The notes: generated from the letters alone by a model not told the origin. 64,000 nt of DNA from Ruminococcus sp. FC2018 (GCF_000621805.1 NZ_JHXH01000002.1:1-64000); one strand, 5' to 3'; shown: positions 41,248 to 49,883, counted from the stretch's first letter. Translations and numbers: made by a program.

Positions 41248-42435
41248 TTACAGTGTAAGCAGCTTGTCAAGTATCCTGTGTGCCGCCTGCTCTTTTGACA
41301 TAAGGGGCAGCTCGGTGCAGTCGCTCGGGGTTATCATGGTGATAACGTTGGTGTCAACGCCGAAGCCTGCGCCCTGTGTTCTGAGGGAGTTGGCGCAGAT
41401 CATGTCGCAGTGCTTGCTTTCCAGCTTTCTGCGGGAGTTTTCCAGCACATTGTCCGTCTCCATGGAAAATCCGCAGAGTATCTGTCCCTCAGGTTTATTT
41501 TCTCCCAGAGCTTTAAGAATATCCTTGGTGCGCACCAGGTCGATCTTCATGTCGTCATCTGATTTCTTGATCTTGCTGTCAGCCACCGCAGCAGGTGTGT
41601 AGTCTGCCACCGCAGCCGCCTTGATGATAATATCCTGCTTTGCCGCCGCCGAGGTAACTGCGTCAAACATCTCCTGTGCGCTGTTTACCTTTACCACATC
41701 AACGAACATTGGCACTTCAGCCTCGCAGTGTCCGCACACAAGTGTTACCTGTGCCCCTCTTTGCATAGCGGCTCTTGCTATGGCGATGCCCATTTTTCCG
41801 CTGGAATGGTTGGTGATAAAGCGGACAGGATCTATGGGTTCCCGTGTAGCACCGGCGGTGACAAGGACTTTTTTGCCTGCAAGATCCTTTTCAAAAGCGA
41901 TCTCTTTGAGGATATGCTCCACAAGCACGCTTTCCTCGGGCAGCCTGCCGTCGCCTATGTCGCCGTTGGCAAGCATACCTGTGTCCGACTTTATTATGCC
42001 GTAGCCGTAGGACTCAAGCTTTTTTATGTTGTCCTGAACAATAGGATTGTGCAGCATATTGTGGTTCATGGCAGGTGCGATCAGCTTTTTGCAGGGGCAC
42101 GCCATGACGGTGGTGGTGAGCATATCGTCGGCAATGCCGCAGGCGATCTTGCCGATGACGTTGGCAGAGGCAGGTGCGATAAGAACGATGTCTGCTGCCT
42201 TGGCAAGGGCAACGTGCTCAACGCTGTATTGAAAATTCCTGTCGAAAGTGTCGATAAGGCACTTGTGCTGGGTGAGAGTCTCAAAGGTTATGGGATTTAT
42301 GAACTGAGTGGCGTTTTGTGTCATAAGAACGTGAACGTCGGCACCCAGCTTTTTGAGCATTCTTGCGACGTTTGCCATTTTGTAGGCGGCGATAGAGCCG
42401 GTAACGGCAAGTACAACAGTCTTTTTGTTCAGCAT
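41248..42435 (-). CDS. coaBC: Bifunctional CoaBC: phosphopantothenoylcysteine synthetase/decarboxylase
   Basis: Two consecutive steps of CoA synthesis. 395 residues from ATG at 42435 (GGAGGTATTATACA ahead). The flavin-dependent decarboxylase CoaC comes first: AVTGSIAAYKMANVARML, EHVALAKAADIVLIAPASANVIGKIACGIADD and PAMNHNMLHNP. The CTP-dependent synthetase CoaB follows: VTAGATREPIDPVRFITNHSSGKMGIAIA, AAVADYTP, KIKKSDDDMKIDLVRTKDIL and ICGFSMETDN. It is divergent from the panT-like/coaX operon, so one control region governs most CoA genes here. Confidence 0.96.
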   Translation of the reverse strand: MLNKKTVVLAVTGSIAAYKMANVARMLKKLGADVHVLMTQNATQFINPITFETLTQHKCLIDTFDRNFQYSVEHVALAKAADIVLIAPASANVIGKIACGIADDMLTTTVMACPCKKLIAPAMNHNMLHNPIVQDNIKKLESYGYGIIKSDTGMLANGDIGDGRLPEESVLVEHILKEIAFEKDLAGKKVLVTAGATREPIDPVRFITNHSSGKMGIAIARAAMQRGAQVTLVCGHCEAEVPMFVDVVKVNSAQEMFDAVTSAAAKQDIIIKAAAVADYTPAAVADSKIKKSDDDMKIDLVRTKDILKALGENKPEGQILCGFSMETDNVLENSRRKLESKHCDMICANSLRTQGAGFGVDTNVITMITPSDCTELPLMSKEQAAHRILDKLLTL

Positions 42436-42479
42436 TGTATAATACCTCCAATTTTCCCGTATCTTTTTGTCCAGGATAT

Positions 42480-42485
42480 AGTATA
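42480..42485 (-). promoter_or_regulatory. -10 of coaBC promoter
   Basis: TATACT on the minus strand, preceded by TGT; about 45 bases ahead of coaBC. No convincing -35. Confidence 0.5.
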
Positions 42486-42527
42486 ACACAGAAATTAAAA
42501 AAAAGATATAGCTTTTTTCAAAAAAGT

Positions 42528-42537
42528 GTGATATAAT
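42528..42537 (+). promoter_or_regulatory. Extended -10 promoter of panT-like operon
   Basis: TGATATAAT is a perfect extended -10; the -35 region is poor. Transcription would start near 42544, leaving a leader of about 167 bases. Confidence 0.65.
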
Positions 42538-42543
42538 ATTCTC

Positions 42544-42710
42544 GGAGTTCGGGGGAACTCTGCGCAGATCGCCGGAAAAGCCCGGAAAAGCGTGCTAAAG
42601 CAGATATTGTTATGCAAGTCTGACTTTACAAAAGCACAAACGGGCAAGGGGCAGTTGTGCGCTGTATTGTATCCTGCGGTGCAGGAATAATAACAAAGGA
42701 GGTTTTCATT
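42544..42710 (+). promoter_or_regulatory. Structured 5' leader of panT-like - coaX - nadA, candidate regulatory RNA
   Basis: The leader holds GAGTTC-GGGG-GAACTC (42545-42560), an exact tandem of CCGGAAAAGC (42572-42591), GCACAA / TTGTGC around 15 bases (42634-42660) and TCCTGC-GGT-GCAGGA (42672-42686) shortly before the AAAGGAGG site. Such a row of hairpins ahead of a vitamin transporter suggests a riboswitch or attenuator. I could not match it to a known class. Confidence 0.5.
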
Positions 42711-43340
42711 ATGAAAACAAATGTAAAAAAACCATTCAACGTTCGCCAGCTGGTGATCCTGGGACTTATGACCGCACTGGTGATGATCTTCTCCTTCACG
42801 CCCATCGGCTCGATCCCTGTGGGACCGCTGGTAATAACCCTTAATGTCATCCCCGTGGCAATAGCAGCGGTGACCTGCGGACCTCTCGGAGGTGCTGTTA
42901 TCGGCGGAATGTTCGGAATGTTCAGCTTTTTGCAGTGCATCGGAATAGGTGTCCCCAGCGGTATGGGTGCAGCATTGTTTGCGATCAACCCATTCTTTGC
43001 GTTTGTCCAGAGGTTTATCCCCAGAGTTCTTGTGGGACTTATCGCAGGCTACGCCTTCAGGATCGCAAGAAAGATGTCCAACAACGGCGTAGGCGGTGCA
43101 GTTGCAGGCTTTATGACTGCGTTTTCAAACACGGTGCTGTTTATGACCACACTGGTGCTGCTTTTTGGCAGAACAGAATATATGGAAAAGCTGATGGACG
43201 GCAAGAACGTTATCTGGTTCATTATCACATTCGTTGGTGTAAATGCACTGGTTGAGATGCTTGTTGCAACGATAGTTACCGCTGCGGCTGCGGTGGGACT
43301 TACAAAGGCAGGATTTATAAAAGGCAAAGCTAAAGCCTGA
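42711..43340 (+). CDS. ECF transporter S component, probably for pantothenate
   Basis: 209 residues with six hydrophobic segments, starting at ATG 42711 behind AAAGGAGGTTTTCATT. The N-terminal VRQLVILGLMTALVMIFSFTPIG, with small residues on one helix face, and the loop PVGPLVITLNVIPVAIAAVTCGPLGGAVIGG are typical of ECF-type substrate-binding subunits, which work with a shared EcfAA'T module encoded elsewhere. The substrate is inferred from position: it stands in operon with pantothenate kinase coaX and opposite coaBC, as PanT genes do. Riboflavin or another vitamin cannot be excluded by sequence alone. Confidence 0.85.
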   Translation: MKTNVKKPFNVRQLVILGLMTALVMIFSFTPIGSIPVGPLVITLNVIPVAIAAVTCGPLGGAVIGGMFGMFSFLQCIGIGVPSGMGAALFAINPFFAFVQRFIPRVLVGLIAGYAFRIARKMSNNGVGGAVAGFMTAFSNTVLFMTTLVLLFGRTEYMEKLMDGKNVIWFIITFVGVNALVEMLVATIVTAAAAVGLTKAGFIKGKAKA

Positions 43341-43362
43341 CATAAAGGACAGGAGATAAAAG

Positions 43363-44127
43363 ATGATACTTGCGGTCGATATAGGAAACACGAATATAGT
43401 TCTGGGCTGCTGTGACAAGGATAAGATACTTTTCAGAGAAAGGGTTTCCACCAGTCTTACCGCAACAGACCTTGAATATGCGGTAACGCTGCGCACGGCT
43501 GTTGAGATGAACGGGCTTGACGGTTCGGAAATAGACGGAGCGATAATCTCATCTGTTGTGCCCACGATAACAAATACCGTTAAAGCAGCAGTTGAAAAGT
43601 ACACCAAGGTGAAGTGCAAGGTAGTAGGACCCGGAATGAAAACGGGGCTTTCCATTAAAATCGACAACCCTGCGCAGCTTGGCAGTGACCTTGTGGTTGA
43701 CGCAGTGGCAGGAATAAACGAGTATAAAACACCACTTATTATCGTGGATATGGGCACAGCGACTACCCTTTCGGTCATAGATACAAATAAGGATTATATC
43801 GGCGGAATGATAATGCCGGGGATAATGGTGTCCCACGATTCGCTTATAAATCGCACCTCCCAGCTGCCAAGGATAGCCCTTGAACAGCCTAAAAAGGTGA
43901 TAGGCACAAATACTGTTGAGTGTATAAAGGGCGGTCTGCTCTATGGAAATGCGGGAGCTATCGACGGTATATGTCAAAGGATGATGCAGGAGCTTGGTAA
44001 GGATTGCACCGTGGTCGCCACAGGTGGACTGGCACCGATTATCGTTCCCCTTTGCAGGACGAGTATAATCCTTGACGAGGACCTGCTTTTAAAGGGACTG
44101 ATGATAATTTACAATAAAAATACCTGA
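43363..44127 (+). CDS. coaX: Type III pantothenate kinase
   Basis: Phosphorylates pantothenate, first step of CoA synthesis; the type III enzyme is not inhibited by CoA and needs a monovalent cation. 254 residues of the ASKHA fold: MILAVDIGNTNIVLG (phosphate 1 motif), SSVVPTITN, GPGMKTGLSIKIDNPAQLGSDLVVDAVA, IIVDMGTATTLSVID (phosphate 2), GGMIMPGIM and VVATGGLAPII. GGACAGGAGATAAAAG precedes ATG. Second gene of the panT-like - coaX - nadA operon. Confidence 0.96.
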   Translation: MILAVDIGNTNIVLGCCDKDKILFRERVSTSLTATDLEYAVTLRTAVEMNGLDGSEIDGAIISSVVPTITNTVKAAVEKYTKVKCKVVGPGMKTGLSIKIDNPAQLGSDLVVDAVAGINEYKTPLIIVDMGTATTLSVIDTNKDYIGGMIMPGIMVSHDSLINRTSQLPRIALEQPKKVIGTNTVECIKGGLLYGNAGAIDGICQRMMQELGKDCTVVATGGLAPIIVPLCRTSIILDEDLLLKGLMIIYNKNT

Positions 44128-44144
44128 CCGGTGAGGATAAAGTT

Positions 44145-45074
44145 ATGATAAATGATATTCAGCGGAAAATAATCCGGCTAAAAGAGGAAAAGGATATATG
44201 TATCCTTGCCCACAGCTATCAGGCTAAGGAAATAATCGAGATAGCCGACATCACAGGAGATTCCTACAAGCTGTCTGTTGAGGCGGCAAAGGTGAAAAGC
44301 CGCAATATCCTTATGTGCGGTGTGCATTTTATGGCTGAAACGGCAAAGATGCTGTCGCCGCAAAAGCACGTTTTCCTTGCAAACCCACTTGCAGGCTGCC
44401 CCATGGCGGAGCAGATGGATGCGCAGATGATAAGTGCCATAAAGGCTAAGGAGCCCGACAGAAAGGTGGTTTGCTATATCAACACCACCGCCGCCCTGAA
44501 AGAGGTCTGCGACGTTTGCGTGACTTCGTCTTCTGCGGTTAAGATAGTGAAGAATATGGACGCTGAAAAGATACTTTTTATCCCCGACTGCAACCTTGGT
44601 GCGTTTGTGAAAAAGGCTTGTCCCGATAAGGATATAATGCTGCTCCAGGGCGGCTGCCCAACTCACGCAAGGGTAACAAAGCAGGAGCTTGAGGAGGCTA
44701 AAAGACTTCACCCCAACGCTGTGGTGCTGGTACACCCCGAGTGCAGACCGGAGGTCACGGAGAATGCTGATTATGCAGGCTCAACAAGCGGAATAATGGA
44801 GTACGCCGCTAAGTCCGATGCTAAGGAATTTATTATCGGCACGGAGATATCCATTGCTGAGCATTTGCAGTACAGGTATCCCGATAAGGATTTCTATGTG
44901 CTGTCCAAGGATCTTATCTGCTCCAATATGAAAATAACCACCCTAATGGACGTTTACAAGACCTGCGAGAGTATCGGAAATAGCGACGGCAAAGCATTTG
45001 AGATAGAGATGACAGACGAGCAGATAGCTAAAGCAAAGGTCTGCATCGACGAAATGATCCGTCTCGGCGGCTGA
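44145..45074 (+). CDS. nadA: Quinolinate synthase NadA
   Basis: Condenses iminoaspartate with dihydroxyacetone phosphate to quinolinate for NAD synthesis, using an oxygen-sensitive [4Fe-4S] cluster. 309 residues. Cluster cysteines are seen in NPLAGCPMAEQ, HPECRPEVTE and LICSNMK; AHSYQ near the start and GSTSGIMEYA complete the active site. NadB and NadC, the usual partners, are not beside it. It starts 17 bases after coaX and ends in a terminator shared with a convergent gene. Confidence 0.96.
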   Translation: MINDIQRKIIRLKEEKDICILAHSYQAKEIIEIADITGDSYKLSVEAAKVKSRNILMCGVHFMAETAKMLSPQKHVFLANPLAGCPMAEQMDAQMISAIKAKEPDRKVVCYINTTAALKEVCDVCVTSSSAVKIVKNMDAEKILFIPDCNLGAFVKKACPDKDIMLLQGGCPTHARVTKQELEEAKRLHPNAVVLVHPECRPEVTENADYAGSTSGIMEYAAKSDAKEFIIGTEISIAEHLQYRYPDKDFYVLSKDLICSNMKITTLMDVYKTCESIGNSDGKAFEIEMTDEQIAKAKVCIDEMIRLGG

Positions 45075-45087
45075 ACAACGAAAATAA

Positions 45088-45116
45088 GAAAAGACGGCTT
45101 TAAGCCGTCTTTTTGT
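45088..45116. terminator. Bidirectional terminator nadA / EamA gene
   Basis: AAGACGGCTT / AAGCCGTCTT hairpin with A and T runs; it contains the stop codon of the leftward transporter gene (45100-45102). Confidence 0.85.
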
Positions 45117-46032
45117 TTGCTCTTGAAAGCCGCTCGGAGAACTGGGAAAGTATGATCGCCGCAAACATTATCACGCAGCCGATGATCTCACGCACGTTTA
45201 GCCGCTCTCCAAGTATCACCGCCGCCGTCAGCACCCCGAACACCGATTCCATGCACAAAAGCAGGGACGCAACGGTTGCCTCGGTGTATTTCTGTCCGAT
45301 TATCTGCAAAGTGTATGCCACGCCGCAGCTCATGATACCTGCGTAAAGCAAAGGTATTGCTGCGCCGGAAATGCCGCTGATGCTTGGCTTTTCAAAAATA
45401 AACATGGCAGCGCAGGAAAGCACTCCCCCCACAAGGAACTGCATTGCGGAAAGCCGCAGTCCGTCAGCTTTGGCAGTGAACCGCTCGATGGCAAGAATAT
45501 GCAGTGCGAACACCGCCGCACAGCCTATGGCAAGTAGGTCCCCCTTGTTGAATTCCCCTATGTCCTTTGGGTCAACACAGAGAAAATACAGCCCTGCAAA
45601 GCCCAGAAGAACACACAGCCATGTCACCGCCGGGGTCCGCTTTTTTACAAACAGCCCCAGAAGGGGCACAAAGAAAATGTAAAGTGCGGTTATGAACGCT
45701 ATCTTTCCCGCAGAGGTGTATGCAAAAGCCTGCTGCTGGATATTGCTTGCCACGCAGAATATCACACCAAGCAATACTCCGTATTTAAGGGATTTTCTGT
45801 CCGTCCTTTTCTTTTGGGCTTTTTCCTGCGGGGAGAGCTTTTTGCCGGCTATCCTGTCACGGATAAGTATGCAGGGCAAAAGCACCGCCGCTCCCATGAG
45901 CATACGAATGCCGTTGAAGGTAAAAGCCCCCACGCTCTCCATGCCTTTGCTCTGGGCGGTAAAAGCCATGCCCCATATCAAAGCCGTAAGCAGCAGCATA
46001 ACTGCGCCTTTCAGCTGAGTTTTTTGTTTCAT
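45100..46032 (-). CDS. EamA-type (DMT) metabolite exporter
   Basis: 310 residues with ten hydrophobic segments forming two EamA repeats. The first opens MLLLTALIWGMAFTAQSKGME..GAFTFNGIRMLMGA, the second has YAGIMSCGVAYTLQIIGQKYTEATVASLLLCMESVFGVLTAAVILGE, the standard pattern of drug/metabolite transporters. A basic loop with KKLSPQEKAQKKRTDRKSLK lies between helices 2 and 3. Substrate unknown. ATG at 46032 has AAAAGGTGATAAC ahead; the frame opens at 46074 without a site. Confidence 0.9.
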   Translation of the reverse strand: MKQKTQLKGAVMLLLTALIWGMAFTAQSKGMESVGAFTFNGIRMLMGAAVLLPCILIRDRIAGKKLSPQEKAQKKRTDRKSLKYGVLLGVIFCVASNIQQQAFAYTSAGKIAFITALYIFFVPLLGLFVKKRTPAVTWLCVLLGFAGLYFLCVDPKDIGEFNKGDLLAIGCAAVFALHILAIERFTAKADGLRLSAMQFLVGGVLSCAAMFIFEKPSISGISGAAIPLLYAGIMSCGVAYTLQIIGQKYTEATVASLLLCMESVFGVLTAAVILGERLNVREIIGCVIMFAAIILSQFSERLSRANKKTA

Positions 46033-46152
46033 GTTATCACCTTTTCGATTCACGCTCAGATAAAATGATAACATATTTTCACAGCTTTATCAACAAGGGG
46101 GTGTGAAACTTTTTTTCCTTTTAATGGGCAAAGGGGACAATTTCAATAATTA

Positions 46153-46165
46153 ACGATAATATCGT
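46153..46165. promoter_or_regulatory. Palindrome upstream of cellulase gene
   Basis: ACGATA-A-TATCGT, perfect six-base arms, flanked by two direct copies of CAATAATTAA (46144-46153 and 46198-46207). Candidate regulator site; promoter elements nearby are poor. Confidence 0.4.
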
Positions 46166-46227
46166 AATAAAACGTAAATAAAATGGTGGTAAACTTACAA
46201 TAATTAATGTCGGGCGGGGGGTATATT

Positions 46228-47598
46228 ATGAAAAAAATAACCATGAGAACACTGGCAGCGGCAATGTCCCTTATGATGCTGCTTACCGGCTGCTCCGAGG
46301 GAAACGAGACCGACAGCTCCACAGCAGAGATAACCACTGCATCACAGTCCTCCGAGGAAAGCTCGGCACCCGAGGAGACCACCCAGGGAGTTGAGATGCC
46401 CACAGAGGGGGACATTATACCCTGGGAGGGAGAGGGCGACCCCTTAGCAGGTCAGCAGAGCAGCTCTCAGGCACAGACAACTACCAAGGCGCAGACAACA
46501 ACTGCCGCCTCAACAGCTGCCACCACCAAGGCTGCCCCACAGCAGCAGAATAACGGCGGCGGAAACAGCGGCGGAAATAATAACGGCGGAGGCGCAAAGC
46601 CTGCCCCTGCTGCTACGACCAAAGCTCCCGCACCTGCTCCTGCCCCTGTAAGCGGAACTCCCGTGCAAAGACACGGAGCCTTAAAGGTCAGCGGAAACCA
46701 TATCGTTGACAGCAGGGGAAATACATTTATGCTCCAGGGTATGTCCACCCACGGTATTATGTGGGAGGATTTTTCCAACATTCTTTCGGTGAACTCTCTG
46801 CGAGTCCTGCGTGACGACTGGAAGTGCAACGCCGTGAGAATTGCAATGTATACCGAGGAGTGGGGAGGCTATACCACAGGTTATGCTGCACAGGCAAAAG
46901 CCAAGGTGATAAACGGTGTTGCCAACGCTACCAGCCTTGGAATGTACGTTATAATCGACTGGCATATCCTCCAAGACGGAAATCCCCAGAAGCACCAAAG
47001 CGAAGCTATCGCTTTCTTCAGGGAAATGGCACAGAAATATAAAAACTATAACAACGTGATCTTTGAGCTTTGCAACGAGCCAAACGGCGGTGCAAACTGG
47101 CAGTCAAACATAAAGCCGTACTGTCAGGCGGTTGTTAATACCATAAGAGCTGCCGGAGCCAAGAACCTTGTTATCTGCGGCACAGGCACATGGAGCCAGG
47201 ATATCGACCAGGTGCTTGGCAACAGGATAAACGACGCAAACTGTCTGTATACTCTGCATTTCTACGCAAATACCCACACCGACTGGCTGAGACAGCGTTT
47301 GCAGAAATGCTATAACAGCGGGCTTCCGGTGCTGGTAACAGAGTTCGGTACCTGCGACGCCAGCGGAAACGGCGGCTTTAACGAGTCCCAGACAAGAGCG
47401 TGGTATAACCTGCTCAAAAACCTGAAGGTCGGCTGGTTCAACTGGTCGGCGGCAAATAAAAACGAGACCGCATCGGCGTTCAAGGTGGGAACAAATCTTG
47501 CAAACATCAGCGCAGGAGAGGGACAGCTCACCCAGAGCGGAAAGCTTATAAGGAGCCTTTTCCGTGCAAACGCCGCAGCCAATGCTGCATACATCTGA
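46228..47598 (+). CDS. GH5 endoglucanase lipoprotein (cellulase)
   Basis: 456 residues. Lipoprotein signal (LAAAMSLMMLLTGC, lipobox LLTGC) followed by a long low-complexity linker of Ser/Thr/Glu, then Gln/Thr/Ala and Asn/Gly runs (about 25-145), and a GH5 catalytic domain (about 150-450). NVIFELCNEPNG holds the acid/base Glu284 and VLVTEFGTCDASG the nucleophile Glu372. The opening QGMSTHGIMWEDFSN..SLRVLRDDWKCNAVRIAMYT fits subfamily GH5_2, which cuts beta-1,4-glucans. No dockerin or carbohydrate module is seen, so it should be cell-bound rather than part of a cellulosome. GGGGGGTATATT precedes ATG. Confidence 0.95.
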   Translation: MKKITMRTLAAAMSLMMLLTGCSEGNETDSSTAEITTASQSSEESSAPEETTQGVEMPTEGDIIPWEGEGDPLAGQQSSSQAQTTTKAQTTTAASTAATTKAAPQQQNNGGGNSGGNNNGGGAKPAPAATTKAPAPAPAPVSGTPVQRHGALKVSGNHIVDSRGNTFMLQGMSTHGIMWEDFSNILSVNSLRVLRDDWKCNAVRIAMYTEEWGGYTTGYAAQAKAKVINGVANATSLGMYVIIDWHILQDGNPQKHQSEAIAFFREMAQKYKNYNNVIFELCNEPNGGANWQSNIKPYCQAVVNTIRAAGAKNLVICGTGTWSQDIDQVLGNRINDANCLYTLHFYANTHTDWLRQRLQKCYNSGLPVLVTEFGTCDASGNGGFNESQTRAWYNLLKNLKVGWFNWSAANKNETASAFKVGTNLANISAGEGQLTQSGKLIRSLFRANAAANAAYI

Positions 47599-47609
47599 CG
47601 AGGTGAAAA

Positions 47610-48161
47610 ATGAGACTTGACAGTGTAAAAGAGTATGAGAGAAGAATAAAAAGCATCATTATAACGGAAGATGAGATAAAAGACGGGCTGAAAAGAGCAG
47701 GGGAGTATATAAACGCCCTGTACGACGGCAACCCCATTCTTCTTGTGAGCGTACTCAAGGGCGCATTCGTGTTTATGGCAGACCTTTGCCGTGAGGTGAC
47801 CGTTCCCTGCGAGATAGGCTTTATGTGCGTCAAGAGTTATTTTGAGGGGACCTCGTCCTCTGGAGAGGTCAGCGTGGTGATGGACCTTGACAGGGACGTG
47901 AAGGATTACCACCTGGTAGTTGTGGAGGACATAATCGACACGGGAAGAACGCTGAAAAAGCTGCTTGATATGCTGGGGGATAGGAAGCCTCTGTCGCTTA
48001 ATGTTGTAACGCTCCTTGACAAACCGGACAGACGGTTGGTGGACTTGAAAGCGGATCTTTCCCTTTTCACCATACCGGATAAATTCGTTATCGGATACGG
48101 TCTGGACTGTGCGGAGTATTACAGAAATCTTCCCTACATAGGGGAATACAGCGAGATATAA
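47610..48161 (+). CDS. hpt: Hypoxanthine phosphoribosyltransferase
   Basis: Purine salvage: hypoxanthine or guanine plus PRPP gives IMP or GMP. 183 residues. LLVSVLKGAFVFMADLCR at the N-terminus, FMCVKSYFEGTSSSGEV (flexible loop), the PRPP-binding motif LVVVEDIIDTGRTL and DKFVIGYGLDCAEYYRNLPYIG at the end are all standard. GACGAGGTGAAAA precedes ATG. It follows the cellulase gene by 11 bases and is probably on the same transcript, an unusual partner for that enzyme. Confidence 0.96.
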   Translation: MRLDSVKEYERRIKSIIITEDEIKDGLKRAGEYINALYDGNPILLVSVLKGAFVFMADLCREVTVPCEIGFMCVKSYFEGTSSSGEVSVVMDLDRDVKDYHLVVVEDIIDTGRTLKKLLDMLGDRKPLSLNVVTLLDKPDRRLVDLKADLSLFTIPDKFVIGYGLDCAEYYRNLPYIGEYSEI

Positions 48162-48172
48162 GAATAAAAAAA

Positions 48173-48207
48173 GCGGCTCTTTGCAAGGCATTGAGCCGTG
48201 ATTTTTG
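48173..48207 (+). terminator. Weak terminator behind hpt
   Basis: CGGCTC / GAGCCG hairpin with 13-base loop and TGATTTTT behind. Confidence 0.5.
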
Positions 48208-48228
48208 ACAGTTGCGGGAGGTAAGAGA

Positions 48229-48555
48229 ATGAGCATTACGGTGAATATATATTATACCGGGAAAAATGGCAGCGCAGTTGAATTTGCCCGTGAAATGGAG
48301 CAAAGCGGAACGGCGGAGCTTATAAGACGGGAAAAGGGAAACCGAAGATACGAGTATTTTCTGCCCATGAATGGGACAGAAACAGTGCTGCTCATAGACA
48401 GCTGGGAGGATCAGGCGTCAATAGATGCCCACCACGCATCGCCTATGATGAAGACCATAGCGCAGCTGCGTGAAAAGTATGACCTGCATATGAAGGTGGA
48501 AAAATATATCCCTGCACCGCAGGAAAAGGCGGACAGGGAGTTTATCAGAGAATAA
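48229..48555 (+). CDS. Antibiotic biosynthesis monooxygenase (ABM/YgiN) domain protein
   Basis: 108 residues from ATG at 48229 (GGGAGGTAAGAG ahead). Single ferredoxin-like domain: ITVNIYYTGKNGSAVEFAREME, the strand EYFLPMNGTETVLLIDSWEDQASIDAHHASPMMKTIAQL with the conserved W.....DxHxxSPxM motif. Proteins of this fold act as quinol monooxygenases or bind haem; the reaction here is unknown. It lies 21 bases ahead of a cation/proton antiporter gene and is likely co-transcribed. Confidence 0.9.
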   Translation: MSITVNIYYTGKNGSAVEFAREMEQSGTAELIRREKGNRRYEYFLPMNGTETVLLIDSWEDQASIDAHHASPMMKTIAQLREKYDLHMKVEKYIPAPQEKADREFIRE

Positions 48556-48576
48556 ACGAGAAGAAGGTAAGTTTAG

Positions 48577-49827
48577 TTGGATAGGATAGATTTTTTCAGG
48601 GATCTGGCATTGATAATAGTCAGCGCAAAGCTGTTCGGACTTGTGGCGGCAAAGCTGAAAGCACCGCAGGTGGTGGGCGAGATAATCGCAGGTCTGATAA
48701 TGGGACCGTGTATATTCGGCTTTGTGAAGCAGTCGGATTATATCTCTTTGCTGGCGGAAATAGGCGTTATAATGATAATGTTCTCCGCAGGGTTGGAGAC
48801 TAACCTGAAAGAGCTGGTCAGAACAGGACCCAAAGCCCTGATGATAGCCGTTATCGGCGTGTTTGTGCCTCTTGGAGGAGGAACGCTTTTGTACAGCTGC
48901 TTTTACGGTTTTGAGGCAGTGGGCAGCGACGGCTTTTACAGAGCGCTGTTTATCGGCACAATACTCACAGCGACCTCTGTGGGGATAACCGTTCAGACCC
49001 TCAAGGAGCTGGGACATATAAAGGAACACGTGGGAACGCTTATCACCAGCGCAGCCATTATCGACGACGTTATCGGAATTATCGTGCTCACCTTTGTTAT
49101 CGGCTTTAAAAACCCCGAATCAAAGCCCTCCACAGTGGTGATACATACGGTGCTGTTCTTTGTATGCAGCATCTGCGTGGGAATGCTCATGTACTATATC
49201 TTCAAATACATCGACAAGCATCACCCCCACCAGAGAAGAGTGCCCATACTTGGACTTGCGCTTTGTATGTTCTTTGCCTTTGCGGCGGAGGAGTTCTTCG
49301 GGATCGCAGATATCACAGGCGCATATGTGGCAGGACTTATTCTTTGCAACCTCAACGATTCGGATTATATCGCCCGTAAGATAGACATAAACTCATATAT
49401 GATATTCGGTCCGGTGTTTTTTGCAAGTATCGGTCTTAAAACCGAGTTCAAAGGCTTTACAAGCTCTCTGCTGCTGTTCTCCCTTTGCTTTGTGGCGGTG
49501 GGGCTTGTTACAAAAGTGATAGGCTGCGGACTTACCGCAAAAGTAATGGGATACAACTGGAACGAAAGCCTTAAAGTGGGCGTTGGAATGATGACCAGAG
49601 GCGAGGTCGCCCTTATCGTGGCGCAAAAGGGACTTTCCGAGGGTATGCTCGATGCAAAGTATTTTGCGTCGGTGATATTGCTTATCATCGTTTCGTCCAT
49701 TTCAACACCTATCATACTCAAGCTGCTTTACAGAAAATCTCACGGAAACAAGCGCACCGACGACGATGACGGACAGCCGCAGACCCGGCAGCCTGAACCT
49801 GAGCAGACAAAGGCGCCGACACAATGA
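48577..49827 (+). CDS. Cation/proton antiporter, CPA2 family
   Basis: 416 residues from a TTG with GAAGGTAAG ahead. Twelve or so hydrophobic segments; APQVVGEIIAGLIMGP early, IGVIMIMFSAGLETNL, LTATSVGITVQTL, TSAAIIDDVIGIIVL (the paired Asp-Asp of ion-binding helix 5) and FGPVFFASIGLKTEF are typical of CPA2 Na+/H+ or K+/H+ antiporters. The hydrophilic C-terminus (GNKRTDDDDGQPQTRQPEPEQ) is short and lacks a TrkA-N domain. A terminator follows. Confidence 0.92.
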   Translation: MDRIDFFRDLALIIVSAKLFGLVAAKLKAPQVVGEIIAGLIMGPCIFGFVKQSDYISLLAEIGVIMIMFSAGLETNLKELVRTGPKALMIAVIGVFVPLGGGTLLYSCFYGFEAVGSDGFYRALFIGTILTATSVGITVQTLKELGHIKEHVGTLITSAAIIDDVIGIIVLTFVIGFKNPESKPSTVVIHTVLFFVCSICVGMLMYYIFKYIDKHHPHQRRVPILGLALCMFFAFAAEEFFGIADITGAYVAGLILCNLNDSDYIARKIDINSYMIFGPVFFASIGLKTEFKGFTSSLLLFSLCFVAVGLVTKVIGCGLTAKVMGYNWNESLKVGVGMMTRGEVALIVAQKGLSEGMLDAKYFASVILLIIVSSISTPIILKLLYRKSHGNKRTDDDDGQPQTRQPEPEQTKAPTQ

Positions 49828-49849
49828 ATTTGACAAATAAAGGACCTTT

Positions 49850-49883
49850 AAGGCTCTGCCCTGCAACGGCGGAGCCTTTTTGA
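49850..49883 (+). terminator. Terminator behind CPA2 antiporter gene
   Basis: AAGGCTC.GCC / GGC.GAGCCTT hairpin and five T. Confidence 0.85.
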
